Below are positions 6,261-15,316 of a stretch of DNA of 64,000 bases, one piece after another. A model generated the notes under the pieces. It saw only the letters and a list, made by a program, of their open reading frames with translations. It was not told where the DNA came from and searched no databases. Within the stretch, counting starts at the first letter, position 1, and the number at the start of each line of letters is the position of its first letter. Both the position numbers and the translations under genes were made by a program. The stretch comes from Ruficoccus sp. ZRK36. Its GTDB lineage: Bacteria; Verrucomicrobiota; Verrucomicrobiia; Opitutales; Cerasicoccaceae. The stretch spans positions 1,007,501 through 1,071,500 of the forward strand of contig NZ_CP080649.1 in the NCBI RefSeq assembly GCF_019603315.1, written 5' to 3'.

Positions 6261-8507
6261 TTGCCAGAAAATAAAATCGGGGCGGCGCTTACACACGCGG
6301 CCCAGCACAATATGACAAAGCTGTCGCTCGGAGATGCCCTTGAGCAAATCCGGGAAGGACGCGATTACCAGGGGCGCGATTTAAAGCCCCAGATTAAGCA
6401 GATTCGCACCCAGTGTGATAAGGAGCAGAGACGGTCCCTTAAGGGCCAGTTACCTGTCCTCGTGTTTAGCGGTTTCAGCTCGACCAACAACAAGGAGGAG
6501 ATCGAGGCCAGCCATAACGGCCTGATCTGCGTGGACATCGACAATCTGAGCGAGAGCCAGCTTTCTTCCGCAAGGGAGCGACTGGTAGCAGACCCGCATA
6601 CCTTGGCCTGTTTCCTGAGTCCCTCGGGGAACGGCCTCAAGGTGCTTCACTACATCCCATTCCCGCAGCGTTCCTGGACTGAGAACTTCCCGCAAGTCCA
6701 AGCGTACTACCGGGGCACCTACCAGCTAGAGATCGACACCTCATGCAAGAACATCAACCGTCTCTGCTATTACAGCTACGACCGTGACATCTACATCAAC
6801 GGGGAGGCAACGCCCTTGCCCTCCGTCCAGATTCCGTGTCCGCAGAAACAGGCGGCACCGCTGGCAGCCAGCACAGCGGATAGCGCACAGGCCTTAGAAC
6901 GGGGCAGGCTCCTGCTTGAGATCATCTCCGACACCGTGGGGACTCATGACGAGTGGATTCGGTTCTGCGGGGCGCTCTCCAACTACCTTCAGGCGAATGG
7001 TCACACGGCGGAGCAGGCTCTCGAAGCCCTTACCCAAAAATGGGATTCCGAGCAAGACCGCCTGCAACTTAAGGCTCTCGTTAAGGACCGGCGCGATACT
7101 CCGCTGGAAGCAGCGGAAGCCCTTGCCCGGCGGTGCTCACCTGATCGGTGGAAGGAGTATCAGGCGCGCTACCTTGAGGACTGGCCACACTGGCAGCGGT
7201 ATGTCTACGACTCCGTGGCCGATGAGATCGTCGATGTCCACAGCGGGACTGCCCGCACGCGCAGAGGTTTCGACCTCAAGTATGCGAGTGACCGCCCGGT
7301 CGTCCGTAACGGGGACAAGGTTTCGACCGAGTCCCCGAGCACCTATACAATCCGGCGTTGTCCAGAAGTGGCAGGCAGGGAGTATGCCCCGGCTGAAGCA
7401 CGCCCGGTCTTCGTGCATGAGAACGGGGAGCGTCTACTGAATCAGTATCGGCCCGTCCAGTATCCCAAGGACGCGCTTCCCGACAGGGTCGATCTCGCCC
7501 GTGAACTGATTGTCGGACACATCAACCATCTGTTTTCCGATGAGCAAGAGGCTGCCCTCCTGCTGGATTATCTCGCGTGGTGCGTCCAGAACCCCGGCCA
7601 GCTTAGGCCCTGGATGGTAATCCTGTACGGGGTCCAGGGCGACGGAAAGAGCTGGTTCCGTGAGCTGATGGAGGCGGCACTCGGGGAGCCCAATGTCGGC
7701 GTCCTCCAGTCCAGCAACCTTGAAGACAAGTTCGCCTCCCCCGCCTACGGGAAGTGCCTGACCTTTGTCGAAGAGCTAAAGCTCGACAACGTCCGCAAGT
7801 ACGACACGCTGGAACGGTTGAAGAGCCTGATCGGCAACCGTCGTATCAGCCTGCGCGAAATGCGTAAGGCCCCCCGTGAGGCCCGGGCCACCGCAAACTA
7901 TCTCGCAGCCACCAACCACTCCGACAGCCTGCCGGTCTCGGATAACGAACGTCGTTTCTGCGTCCTGACCAGCCAGTGGGTAAACCGCAAGGACGAACTG
8001 CGGGCATGGGTGCTGGAGAACCCGGATTATTATCCCAGGCTCTACCGGATGGTTCGCGAAGAGCCAGCGGCCTTCCGCGCAGCCCTTATGGGACACTTGG
8101 TGAGCGATAGCTTCCTGGCCACATACGAGGCCCCACGCACCCGTGGCACGTTGAGGATGATCGAGGAAGCAATGCCCGCCGGGGCCGTCGAGTTGCAGAA
8201 TTGGATCAGCGAGTGGGAAGGGCCGTGGATCAACGACCGCATTGTGTACCTCCAGGCTCTGAAGGAAAAGCATGGGATCGAGTCGGACCCACACACCCGA
8301 CATACCGCTGCCCAGATTGCTTCGATGCCCAGCGACAAAAGGCTCGGGACCTACCTCAAACTGCTCGGCTACACCGTATCAGTAAAGCGCTCTGTTCGGC
8401 TGAGCGGAGGCGAAAAGCGCAACATCACGATCTACCTTAAACCCGGCGTGGACGTAGAGGAAACCTTCGAGGCCATCAAAAACGGCCAATCCCCACAAAG
8501 AGTTTAA
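6261..8507 (+). CDS. Primase-helicase of a mobile element (VirE-N / PriCT / DUF5906 type)
   Basis: A protein of up to 748 aa. The N-terminal part (about 18-190) resembles the BT4734/VirE-N primase-like domain (LPVLVFSGFSSTNN, LICVDID, SPSGNGLKVL). A primase C-terminal helical domain follows (about 210-290, DEWIRFCGALSNYLQANGHT). A DUF5906-type helicase has Walker A GVQGDGKSW at about 457-465, an acidic FVEELK Walker B, and ATNHSDSLPVSDNERRF near 555-575. Such proteins start replication of plasmids, phages and integrative elements. The start is uncertain: TTG 6261 or ATG 6312, neither with a clear ribosome site. A terminator follows at 8528. Confidence 0.85.
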   Translation: MPENKIGAALTHAAQHNMTKLSLGDALEQIREGRDYQGRDLKPQIKQIRTQCDKEQRRSLKGQLPVLVFSGFSSTNNKEEIEASHNGLICVDIDNLSESQLSSARERLVADPHTLACFLSPSGNGLKVLHYIPFPQRSWTENFPQVQAYYRGTYQLEIDTSCKNINRLCYYSYDRDIYINGEATPLPSVQIPCPQKQAAPLAASTADSAQALERGRLLLEIISDTVGTHDEWIRFCGALSNYLQANGHTAEQALEALTQKWDSEQDRLQLKALVKDRRDTPLEAAEALARRCSPDRWKEYQARYLEDWPHWQRYVYDSVADEIVDVHSGTARTRRGFDLKYASDRPVVRNGDKVSTESPSTYTIRRCPEVAGREYAPAEARPVFVHENGERLLNQYRPVQYPKDALPDRVDLARELIVGHINHLFSDEQEAALLLDYLAWCVQNPGQLRPWMVILYGVQGDGKSWFRELMEAALGEPNVGVLQSSNLEDKFASPAYGKCLTFVEELKLDNVRKYDTLERLKSLIGNRRISLREMRKAPREARATANYLAATNHSDSLPVSDNERRFCVLTSQWVNRKDELRAWVLENPDYYPRLYRMVREEPAAFRAALMGHLVSDSFLATYEAPRTRGTLRMIEEAMPAGAVELQNWISEWEGPWINDRIVYLQALKEKHGIESDPHTRHTAAQIASMPSDKRLGTYLKLLGYTVSVKRSVRLSGGEKRNITIYLKPGVDVEETFEAIKNGQSPQRV

Positions 8508-8527
8508 AGCAGATCCCCGCATATTCC

Positions 8528-8561
8528 AACGAGCTCAGCTAATTTCGGGCTCGTTTTTTTT
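8528..8561 (+). terminator. Terminator after the primase-helicase gene
   Basis: AACGAGC (8528-8534) pairs with GCTCGTT (8549-8555) and is followed by a run of T to 8561. It lies 20 nt after the stop codon. Confidence 0.8.
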
Positions 8562-8606
8562 ACCTCAAAAAAACACACCCTCACCGGCGGTACGATCAAG
8601 AGGTTT

Positions 8607-8876
8607 TCACCTCGTCGGTCTGTATCGCGCTCCATCGAACATATAGACCCTCTTTGACTGCGGCACGGTGCCATCGACCCTGCCGGAATGACCTTCCTCG
8701 TTTACAAACTCCAGCCTGCCGTCCGAATCGAAGTCGCTGAAGTAATAGACCTCGCCCCCACCGCGTACGGGGGGAAGCTCACGTATATGGCCATTTTCCA
8801 GCAGGAAAATACGCATGACCCACTCAGGGGCACCCGAGACTTGTAAATGTATACGATTACTCGATCTGCCCTTCAT
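8607..8876 (-). CDS. Hypothetical 89-aa protein
   Basis: I do not recognise a family. The segment YYFSDFDSDGRLEFVNEEG resembles the short acidic turns of integrin-alpha/VCBS-type propeller blades, and the protein ends with RVYMFDGARYRPTR. No signal peptide is present on this start. It could be the 3' piece of a larger secreted protein. It overlaps the tail of a membrane-protein remnant and lies in a stretch of broken genes, so it may itself be non-functional. Confidence 0.4.
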   Translation of the reverse strand: MKGRSSNRIHLQVSGAPEWVMRIFLLENGHIRELPPVRGGGEVYYFSDFDSDGRLEFVNEEGHSGRVDGTVPQSKRVYMFDGARYRPTR

Positions 8877-8965
8877 GTAAGCGTTTAACCATTTGAGAAG
8901 TAATCATGGTGAGCACTACCGACAGAGCAAAGGCAATAAACGGGACGCTTAGCTCCGACTTGCAG
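8857..8965 (-). pseudogene. Tail of an unknown membrane protein
   Basis: In the frame ending at TAA 8857-8859 the sequence reads [20 protein letters not shown] then [13 protein letters not shown] and stop: one hydrophobic helix with a charged tail. It is joined directly to the HsdR fragment upstream, in a different frame. It looks like the 3' end of a gene whose 5' part was lost at a recombination junction. Confidence 0.35.
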
Positions 8966-9322
8966 GCGGTGCGTCTTCTGGTTGAAATTGTTCAGGATGT
9001 ACTGAGAGATTTCCTTGATGCGGTCTGGGTGCAGTAAAGCCTGTCGATTCTCTGCTGCGCTCAGCTTCTGTTCGTCTTGTTCGCTCTCAATGGCTTTGAA
9101 GCGTGGGCGGACGTCGTTGTAATCCACCTTGAATTTCAGTACTTTCTCGTCGCGGATGGCATCGGTGATGACGTACGAGTGCAGCTCGCGACCAAACACG
9201 CTGGCCGTCGTCTCTGCCCCAAGGGCATTCTGGGGGAAGATCGGCGTCCCAGTGAAGCCAAACTGATAGAATCGCTTGAACTTCTTTTTCAGGTTCTTTT
9301 GTGCTTCGCCGAACTGGCGGCG
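8966..9322 (-). pseudogene. hsdR: Internal fragment of a type I restriction HsdR subunit
   Basis: About 119 codons reading [59 protein letters not shown] and [12 protein letters not shown]. This is the motor-domain region of HsdR (the FTGTP helicase motif). The N-terminal nuclease part and the C terminus are missing, and no hsdM or hsdS is in the window. The fragment is cut at 9322 by relaxase sequence on the other strand and at 8966 by a membrane-protein tail. Confidence 0.8.
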
Positions 9323-10087
9323 GTGCGCCAGCGGCTCAAGGAAGAGGGAATGCTCGGTAAGGATGTCCCGGTCACGCTTTATCAGGGGCGCGATCTGGAT
9401 AATGCCCAAAAGCAGGATGCGCGGTATTACAGCCCCGGCGATCACGTCTATTTCATCCGTAGATACGGTCGTTTCCAGAAAGGCGAACTGGTCCCGGTTC
9501 AGTCCGTCGATGAAAAATCCCTCACACTTTTAAAGAATGGCAAGGCATCCGCCGTCAGTCTTAAACAGGCCAAGCACTTCGTGGTAGCCCGCCCGTATGA
9601 GGCGGCATTGGCCGAGGGCGACCGCTTGCAGTTGAAGTTCAACGGGCGCTCCGTGGACGGCAAGCAACTGCTCAACGGGGAGTTGGTTACGGTCTCGAAG
9701 ATTTTCAAAAACGGTCACCTGTCCGTCGTCGATGATCGGGGCATCCGCAAGACGCTCGCGCCGAATCAGCGCTTGGCGAACTTGGGCTACGCCATTACCT
9801 CCTACGGCTCCCAGGGCAAGACTGTAGATACGGTCCTGTTCAGCGATTCGCAGAATCAGGCCGCGACAAACCGCAAACAGTGGTACGTCACCATCTCGCG
9901 GGCGCGGCGCAAAATCAAGATTTACACCGCCGACAAGGAGACGCTGCGGGAAAACCTCCTGCGCTCCGGCGAGGAACCGCTCGCCCTGGATATGAAGACA
10001 CACGCCGAGCGTGCCCGACAGCAAAGCATGATGATGCCCTCCGGCCATCACCACAGCCCGAGCCGGTCGCACGGCATACGCATGTGA
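9311..10087 (+). pseudogene. C-terminal fragment of a MobF/TrwC-type relaxase-helicase
   Basis: About 259 codons homologous to the helicase end of TraI/TrwC conjugative relaxases. Seen are [56 protein letters not shown] (UvrD-like motif with Gln and Gly-Lys) and RKQWYVTISRARRKIKIYT (motif VI). The relaxase domain with its tyrosines and three-histidine site is missing, because the gene starts abruptly at the HsdR junction near 9311. The upstream part of this open frame is antisense to hsdR. The remnant shows that a conjugative element contributed to this island. Confidence 0.82.
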
Positions 10088-10127
10088 AGCCTTTCAACCA
10101 TAGATAACTATCAACACCATAAAAATC

Positions 10128-10517
10128 ATGAGTTCGCTGAAAGAAAGAATCGAAGCCCGATTGAGGCAGGCAAAAACCGATAAATCCCTCCCGCCACCGT
10201 GCGTGGCTTCCCATCCCACGTCCAAAGACCTGCTGTTGATTGATGAAAACTGCCAATGCTGGCAGTTACCGTGGTCGTGTCTTCAGTACAGCTCACGCAA
10301 TAAGGACGGAGATCACTTTCACCTGTCCTTCAAGACGCATGAGGTCTGGCTATATGGCAAGTACCTGACGGAGCCGACCCAGTCGCTGGCCAGACGCGAA
10401 ATCGTTTCCATCCGTGCCTTCGGCAGCAAACATACCAAGCGGTCCCGCCCGGACCATGCATTTGTCGAACGGATGACCGTCACGAGTAAGGACAATCCGC
10501 GTATACTTGTTCTCTGA
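10128..10517 (+). CDS. Hypothetical 129-aa protein
   Basis: Not recognised. It starts with a basic helix (SLKERIEARLRQAKTDK), then a compact Cys/Trp-containing middle (NCQCWQLPWSCLQYSS) and a strand-rich end. It has no signal peptide or membrane segment. It follows the relaxase remnant by 40 nt on the same strand and could be an accessory gene of that conjugative element. A terminator follows. Confidence 0.55.
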   Translation: MSSLKERIEARLRQAKTDKSLPPPCVASHPTSKDLLLIDENCQCWQLPWSCLQYSSRNKDGDHFHLSFKTHEVWLYGKYLTEPTQSLARREIVSIRAFGSKHTKRSRPDHAFVERMTVTSKDNPRILVL

Positions 10518-10558
10518 AGTTCAACTGTTGGTTATTCTGGAGAATCCAGCACTGATGT

Positions 10559-10580
10559 CCGCCGCATGGCGGCATTTTTT
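10559..10580 (+). terminator. Terminator
   Basis: CCGCC (10559-10563) pairs with GGCGG (10568-10572), then a T run (10575-10580). It separates the relaxase region from the metal-resistance island. Confidence 0.65.
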
Positions 10581-10740
10581 GCGCCGCTAGGCCGGACCAG
10601 ACCGGTTGATCCCGACTCAACCACACGTTTTGCGTGTCAATTTTCTGTTAATTTATATAGTTTGCATCCGTCTTGCTGATATCGCGGCAAAGGCGAATCA
10701 CTTCTTTTTTCCACTTCAGAGTTTTCTGTGGAATCTTTTT

Positions 10741-10769
10741 TGAGGGTTTTTAGGAAAAAGCACGTTTAA
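10741..10769 (+). promoter_or_regulatory. ECF-type promoter P1 (sigma operon)
   Basis: TGAGGG at 10741-10746 and CGTTTAA at 10763-10769, spaced 16 nt, preceded by a T tract. The same pair with the same spacing occurs before the PII, cusC and CxxC-protein genes. The start codon at 10776 lies only 6 nt beyond the -10 element, so the transcript would be leaderless or nearly so. The motif is seen; recognition by the ECF sigma encoded just downstream is inferred. Confidence 0.75.
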
Positions 10770-10775
10770 TAGACT

Positions 10776-11111
10776 ATGAACAATCAAGAACTTGATGGCA
10801 TCATTGCGCAGATGAAGCAATTGCCTCTCCCAGACTGTCCCGGATCTCTTGAGGCAAATGTATTGCGGAGGATTCGACTCTCCCGTGCAGATGCGGAACG
10901 CTCGCTTTGGGCCTGGTTCACGGAATTGTTGCCCAAGCCAGCTTTCGTCGCAGTCGCACTTACGATGGCTGTGGCAGTCAGTGCTGGTGTAACTGCCGCA
11001 AGAACAAGCAACTACACCGTGGCCGCTCAAATTCAGCAACGCGCTTCCAGCGCTTTGGACTTTGGTTTTTTGAATCACAGTGAAATCCTCAACCTCGATA
11101 ACGTGCGCTGA
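10776..11111 (+). CDS. Membrane anti-sigma factor (CnrY-like)
   Basis: A 111-aa protein. The cytoplasmic N-terminal part is helical (MNNQELDGIIAQMKQLPLP, LEANVLRRIRLSRADAE). One transmembrane helix follows at about 54-73 (PAFVAVALTMAVAVSAGVTA), then a short outer segment. Size, topology and position just before a periplasmic metal sensor and an ECF sigma gene match CnrY, which holds the sigma factor at the membrane until metal is sensed. Sequence similarity to CnrY itself is not obvious; the call rests on topology and order. The next gene starts 3 nt later. Confidence 0.72.
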   Translation: MNNQELDGIIAQMKQLPLPDCPGSLEANVLRRIRLSRADAERSLWAWFTELLPKPAFVAVALTMAVAVSAGVTAARTSNYTVAAQIQQRASSALDFGFLNHSEILNLDNVR

Positions 11112-11113
11112 CC

Positions 11114-11584
11114 ATGAATTGCGGATGTAACAAGCGAAATAAAGCGGGCCTGTTGCTTGCGCTCCTCACTGGTCTTATTGTGCTCTGTGTCGCTGTATCG
11201 ACCGTTACGTCCCAGTTCATGATATCTGGGGATAACTGGAGTCAGCACGATGCGATGCATGGGCATCAGTGGCTACACAAAGAACTGGATTTAACCGATG
11301 AGGAAGCGGCTTCCATTGATGCTTTCGAGCCGGAATACCGGCAGCAAAAAGCGATATTGCAGGCCGAATTCCAAGCGAAAATCGAGGCACTGCGGGAACT
11401 CCTTGTTGATTCCGATCATTTTTCCCCTGAAGTCCAGCAGGCGATTCATGAGCTTCACATGGTTCATGGTCAACTACAGGAGCTATCCATTCGTCATTAT
11501 TTCCAAATGATGAGCGTTTTATCGCCTCAGAAACAAGCTCGCCTCAAGCAACTCGCCGGTCAGGTACTGAGTATTCCTCAATAA
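11114..11584 (+). CDS. Periplasmic heavy-metal sensor (CnrX/ZraP-like)
   Basis: A 156-aa protein with an N-terminal signal anchor (about 12-32, LLLALLTGLIVLCVAVSTV). A His-rich stretch follows (WSQHDAMHGHQWLHKELDLT), then a helical hairpin with long charged helices (QQKAILQAEFQAKIEALREL) and the end MMSVLSPQKQARLKQLAG. This is the CnrX/ZraP/CpxP-type fold, in which metal binding by His and Met changes contact with the anti-sigma factor. It lies between the anti-sigma and sigma genes, as in cnrYXH. The His cluster suits Cu, Ag, Ni or Co. Confidence 0.82.
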   Translation: MNCGCNKRNKAGLLLALLTGLIVLCVAVSTVTSQFMISGDNWSQHDAMHGHQWLHKELDLTDEEAASIDAFEPEYRQQKAILQAEFQAKIEALRELLVDSDHFSPEVQQAIHELHMVHGQLQELSIRHYFQMMSVLSPQKQARLKQLAGQVLSIPQ

Positions 11585-11592
11585 ATTCCCCC

Positions 11593-12177
11593 ATGCCGAA
11601 AAGCGATGAAGACAGTCTGCTCATCCAGAAAATTGGCAGAGGGGACGAGCATGCGTTGGTTTCCCTCATGGAGCGCTTTAAGGAATCGATTTTCCATTTT
11701 GCCTATCGGTATCTGAGAAGCGAGGAGGATTGTGCCGAGGTCACAGAAGAAACATTTTTTAAGGTTTTCCAAAAAGCGCGTACGTTCTCCCCTCGTGCGA
11801 CCGTCAAAACCTGGATTTTTTCGATAGCGCTAAACCTGTGCCGCGATCGATTGCGCCGACAGAAAAAATTCCACGGGCAGGTTTCCTTGGATGCGCCTGT
11901 GTTCGAAGGACAAAGTGAAGGCGATCTACTTGAATCCGTTGCTTCCGGGAGCGCTGACCCCTATTCCGAGTTGCGTTCCACGGATACTCTCCAATTGGTG
12001 AATGCCCAGATCCTGAAGCTACCCGATAGGATTAAGTTTCCTTTCGTTTTCTGTGTGCTGGAGGGGCATTCCTACGACGAATGCGCCGCTGTACTTAAGA
12101 CCAACAGAAAGACGGTCGAAACTCGGATTTACCGGGCGCGAAAGCTCCTTCGCGAGGCCCTGGACGGTATTCTGTAA
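11593..12177 (+). CDS. ECF sigma factor (CnrH-like)
   Basis: A 194-aa sigma-70 family protein. Region 2 covers about 22-92 (LMERFKESIFHFAYRYLRSE, CAEVTEETFFKVFQKARTF, KTWIFSIALNLCRDRLRRQK). A 40-residue linker follows, then region 4 (about 136-190, ILKLPDRIKFPFVFCVLEGH, YDECAAVLKTNRKTVETRIY). It is the last gene of the three-gene set and sits 9 nt after the sensor gene. It is the best candidate to read the four TGAGGG-N16-CGTTTAA promoters, including its own. Confidence 0.92.
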   Translation: MPKSDEDSLLIQKIGRGDEHALVSLMERFKESIFHFAYRYLRSEEDCAEVTEETFFKVFQKARTFSPRATVKTWIFSIALNLCRDRLRRQKKFHGQVSLDAPVFEGQSEGDLLESVASGSADPYSELRSTDTLQLVNAQILKLPDRIKFPFVFCVLEGHSYDECAAVLKTNRKTVETRIYRARKLLREALDGIL

Positions 12178-12183
12178 ATATGC

Positions 12184-12212
12184 TGAGGGTTTCGTTGGAT
12201 TCCTGCGTTTAA
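12184..12212 (+). promoter_or_regulatory. ECF-type promoter P2 (PII-ATPase operon)
   Basis: TGAGGG at 12184-12189 and CGTTTAA at 12206-12212, spaced exactly as in P1. It starts 6 nt after the sigma gene ends. The downstream leader is about 72 nt and carries a good ribosome site (AGGAGG) before the PII gene. Confidence 0.75.
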
Positions 12213-12290
12213 GAGTATGGGTGAGTTGGTGTGGGAGAATCCCACCGCCCGGCCATATCAGTATTTTCAACGAAAAAGCAGGAGGCGAAA

Positions 12291-12611
12291 ATGAAAGAAA
12301 TAAAGGCATACATCCGCAAGAAGCAGCTGGACGCCGTCATCAATGCCCTTGCACAAGTCCAGGGTTTGAGCGGCGTAAGCGTGAATACCATCACTGGCTT
12401 CGGGCGCAGTCGCGGCATCTTGCGCATGGTAGATTTCGAAACTCACCTCAAGGTGGAGGCTGTTTGCCCTGACAATGTGAAGGACGCGGTGGTCCGAACG
12501 ATTCTGGACGCTGCGCATACTGGAAAAAGGGGCGACGGAAAAGTCTTTGTCACCGAGGTGGCGGAGGCTTGGCGAATCGAGTCCAAGGACGAAATCCGTC
12601 CTGCACTCTAA
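12291..12611 (+). CDS. PII-like protein of the metal-resistance operon
   Basis: A 106-aa PII-family protein. It has the N-terminal strand (MKEIKAYIRKKQLDAVINAL), the segment SGVSVNTITGFGRSRG and the ATP-binding B loop HTGKRGDGKVFVTEV. The T loop is shortened: after GFGR the chain goes almost directly to DFETHLKVE. It therefore lacks the uridylylated tyrosine of GlnB/GlnK and cannot be a standard nitrogen regulator. PII-like proteins of this type occur in metal-efflux operons. The ATG at 12291 is chosen for AGGAGG just upstream. It may gate the ATPase or RND pump in response to nucleotides; that is inference. Confidence 0.85.
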   Translation: MKEIKAYIRKKQLDAVINALAQVQGLSGVSVNTITGFGRSRGILRMVDFETHLKVEAVCPDNVKDAVVRTILDAAHTGKRGDGKVFVTEVAEAWRIESKDEIRPAL

Positions 12612-12716
12612 TTCTTTCCCATCCGTTCCCTCGATTCGAATCCCACTCCTATCGACAGGCGAAGCAGGCCTCATGGCTTATTTCCTCCCTCCCGGTTTAA
12701 ATTAAATATAAAAATC

Positions 12717-12962
12717 ATGAAGCACTGCTTTACTCATATACTCGGCTGTCTCCTTCCAATTGGCTTGATTTTCCTTCTCCCCGCACTGGGCATAAGCTCG
12801 GAGATTTCATTCGTAGCTTTTCTCATAATTATGCTGGGTTGCTGTCTTTATGGGAAGATCAGCCATAAATATAAAGGCGGGAATGCAAGAGATGCTGACA
12901 TGTTATCATCCCCAAACCATACTACGAATTCGACCTCTAATATTGAAAGGCAACGATCATGA
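12717..12962 (+). CDS. Small membrane protein of the copper operon (DUF2933-like)
   Basis: An 81-aa protein with two predicted membrane helices (about 7-25 and 30-47, the second [17 protein letters not shown]) and a polar tail. Cys residues lie in both helices. Short proteins of this form, starting MKH.., are common beside P1B ATPases and are often labelled DUF2933. The stop overlaps the ATPase start as ATGA, so the two are translationally coupled. Confidence 0.6.
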   Translation: MKHCFTHILGCLLPIGLIFLLPALGISSEISFVAFLIIMLGCCLYGKISHKYKGGNARDADMLSSPNHTTNSTSNIERQRS

Positions 12963-15316
12963 GTCACGATTGTCATACGTACACTGATGCAGACGCAAGC
13001 CATTCGCACGATCAGGCCAAACATCATCACGAAGGTCACGGCCATTCCCATTCAAACTCGGTAAAGCCCTCGGCCTCTGCCAAGTACTACTGCCCGATGT
13101 GCCCGGGCATCGAATCGGATGAGCCGGGCGATTGTCCCAAATGCGGGATGAGACTGGAGCGCAACCCGGCTTACCGGGAAAAAGGGTCTACCACTTGGAC
13201 CTGCCCGATGCATCCAGAGGTGCAGCAGGACCATCCTGGCCAGTGCCCCAAGTGCGGGATGGACCTGGAGCCGATGACTCCCACGGGCGACGACGCCGAC
13301 GAGGAATACAGGGAAATCCTCAGTCTGAAGCGGAAAACGATCGTGGCAGGTGTGTTGACGGTGCCGATTTTACTTCTGGCCTTTGACAGTATGATTCCGG
13401 GCCTTTCATTCGAAGCCATGCTCTCGTCCCGGTTGCAGGGGTGGCTGGAGTTCATCTTGGCGACCCCGGTTATCCTTTGGGCAGGCGGAATGTTCTTTGC
13501 TCGTGGATGGCGTTCCATTGTCAATCGAAGCCTGAACATGTTTACACTGATCATGCTGGGCGTTGGGGCTGCCTATGCTTATAGCGTGATCGCAATTCTG
13601 TTTCCCGGGATTTTTCCAGAGTCTTTCCGTAAGCAGGGCGAAGTCGCTCTTTACTTTGAAGCGGGTGCGGTTATCACAACGTTGATACTCTTCGGTCAAT
13701 GGCTGGAAGCTCGAGCGAGGCGGCAAACAGGCCGGGCAATCCAAAGCTTGCTGGATCTGGCAGCGAAAACAGCACACCGCCTGCGCGAAGATGACGAAGA
13801 GGAAGAAGTCGAAATCGACGCCATTCAGACGGGCGACCGTCTGCGGGTACGTCCTGGTGAAAAAATTCCCTTGGACGGCATCATCCTTGATGGAAAAAGT
13901 GCAATTGATGAGTCCATGATTACCGGAGAGCCGCTGCCGGTGGCAAAAAGAGAAGGTGACAAAGTCATTGGGGCCACGGTCAACCAGACCGGAAGCTTCG
14001 TCATGCAAGCTGAAGCCGTCGGTGAGAAAACGATGCTCTCACAAATCATTAAAATGGTTGCCGAGGCACAACGTAGCCGTGCCCCTATCCAGAAGATGGC
14101 CGACCGAGTGTCGGGCTGGTTTGTGCCGGTTGTGGTCCTTGTCTCGATTTTTTCGGCTATCCTTTGGGCCCTGCTGGGTCCCGCTCCCGCTATGGCTTAC
14201 GCAACCGTTGTCGCGGTATCTGTCCTGATCATTGCCTGTCCCTGTGCACTTGGTCTTGCCACTCCCATGTCGATCATGGTTGGAGTTGGCAAAGGCGCCC
14301 AGCACGGGGTTTTGGTAAAAAACGCTGAGGCCATCGAGCGAGCGGAAAAAGTTTCCCATCTCCTCACTGATAAAACCGGCACCCTTACCCAAGGCAAACC
14401 TTCGGTAGTGGACATCCGGGCTTCTGTGGACACGTCTGAGGATGCCTTGTTACGTATCTGCGCAGCGGTAGAATCTCAGTCGGAGCACCCGCTCGCACGA
14501 GCCGTTTACGAAAAGGCCAAAGAGCGCCGCCTTGATCTGCCAAGTGTCACTGATTTTGAGAGCTCCACAGGTGGCGGCGTTCAGGCCAAAGTGAATAATC
14601 GTTCCGTTCGTGTTGGTAAACGGGCGTTCATCGAGTCAGTCGGTATCGACATCCCCTCGAATCTTGGCGACGAGGCAGCGAGATTGCAGGAGGAAGCAAA
14701 AACGGTTGTTTGGGCGTCAGTGGACCATCAACTGCTCGGCCTGATCGCCATCGCTGATCCGATCAAGACAACCTCTCGGGCAGCTATTGAATTGCTGCAT
14801 GCGATGGGGATTGTCGTGGTTATGTGCACGGGCGACAATCCGCGGACAGCTCATGCGGTTGCGAAAGAACTCGGTATTGACGAGGTCCACGCAGAAGTAT
14901 CGCCCGCGGACAAGCAACGCATCGTCAATGAACTTAAGGCGAAGGGGCATCGTGTCGCCATGGCAGGTGATGGCATCAACGATGCACCTGCCCTCGCTGC
15001 CGCCGATGTTGGCATCGCCATGGGAACCGGCACGGATGTCGCCATTGAAAGCGCAGGGTTGACCCTGATCAAAGGGGATCTGCGTGGTATTGTTGACGGA
15101 TTGCGCTTGAGTCGCGCTGTCATGCGAAATATTCGCCAGAATCTTTTCTTTGCGTTCATTTACAATTCAATTGGCGTGCCGGTGGCCGCAGGCATCCTTT
15201 ACCCCGTCTTTGGAATTCTGCTTAGCCCGATGATCGCTGGCGCAGCCATGGCTATGAGTTCGCTGTCGGTTGTTACAAACGCGCTGAGGCTTAAGCGCTT
15301 CTCTTTCAATCGATGA
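12959..15316 (+). CDS. copA: Cu/Ag-exporting P1B-type ATPase with two HMBD domains
   Basis: A 785-aa inner-membrane ATPase that exports Cu+ or Ag+ from the cytoplasm. A His-rich N terminus (residues 2-33) precedes two heavy-metal-binding domains of the CPMxP..CPKCGM type (about 43-72 and 79-106). It has the CPC transport motif [12 protein letters not shown] near 427, phosphorylation loop DKTGTLTQ near 471, hinge [16 protein letters not shown] near 670 and the late membrane pair NxxxxP typical of CopA ([11 protein letters not shown]). It lacks the classical CxxC HMA domains. It is transcribed from P2 with the PII-like and small membrane genes. Confidence 0.95.
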   Translation: MSHDCHTYTDADASHSHDQAKHHHEGHGHSHSNSVKPSASAKYYCPMCPGIESDEPGDCPKCGMRLERNPAYREKGSTTWTCPMHPEVQQDHPGQCPKCGMDLEPMTPTGDDADEEYREILSLKRKTIVAGVLTVPILLLAFDSMIPGLSFEAMLSSRLQGWLEFILATPVILWAGGMFFARGWRSIVNRSLNMFTLIMLGVGAAYAYSVIAILFPGIFPESFRKQGEVALYFEAGAVITTLILFGQWLEARARRQTGRAIQSLLDLAAKTAHRLREDDEEEEVEIDAIQTGDRLRVRPGEKIPLDGIILDGKSAIDESMITGEPLPVAKREGDKVIGATVNQTGSFVMQAEAVGEKTMLSQIIKMVAEAQRSRAPIQKMADRVSGWFVPVVVLVSIFSAILWALLGPAPAMAYATVVAVSVLIIACPCALGLATPMSIMVGVGKGAQHGVLVKNAEAIERAEKVSHLLTDKTGTLTQGKPSVVDIRASVDTSEDALLRICAAVESQSEHPLARAVYEKAKERRLDLPSVTDFESSTGGGVQAKVNNRSVRVGKRAFIESVGIDIPSNLGDEAARLQEEAKTVVWASVDHQLLGLIAIADPIKTTSRAAIELLHAMGIVVVMCTGDNPRTAHAVAKELGIDEVHAEVSPADKQRIVNELKAKGHRVAMAGDGINDAPALAAADVGIAMGTGTDVAIESAGLTLIKGDLRGIVDGLRLSRAVMRNIRQNLFFAFIYNSIGVPVAAGILYPVFGILLSPMIAGAAMAMSSLSVVTNALRLKRFSFNR

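Noticed and set aside
9077-9310. N-terminal part of the plus-strand frame that continues into the relaxase fragment
   Set aside because: This part is antisense to the HsdR fragment; relaxase similarity begins only near 9311.
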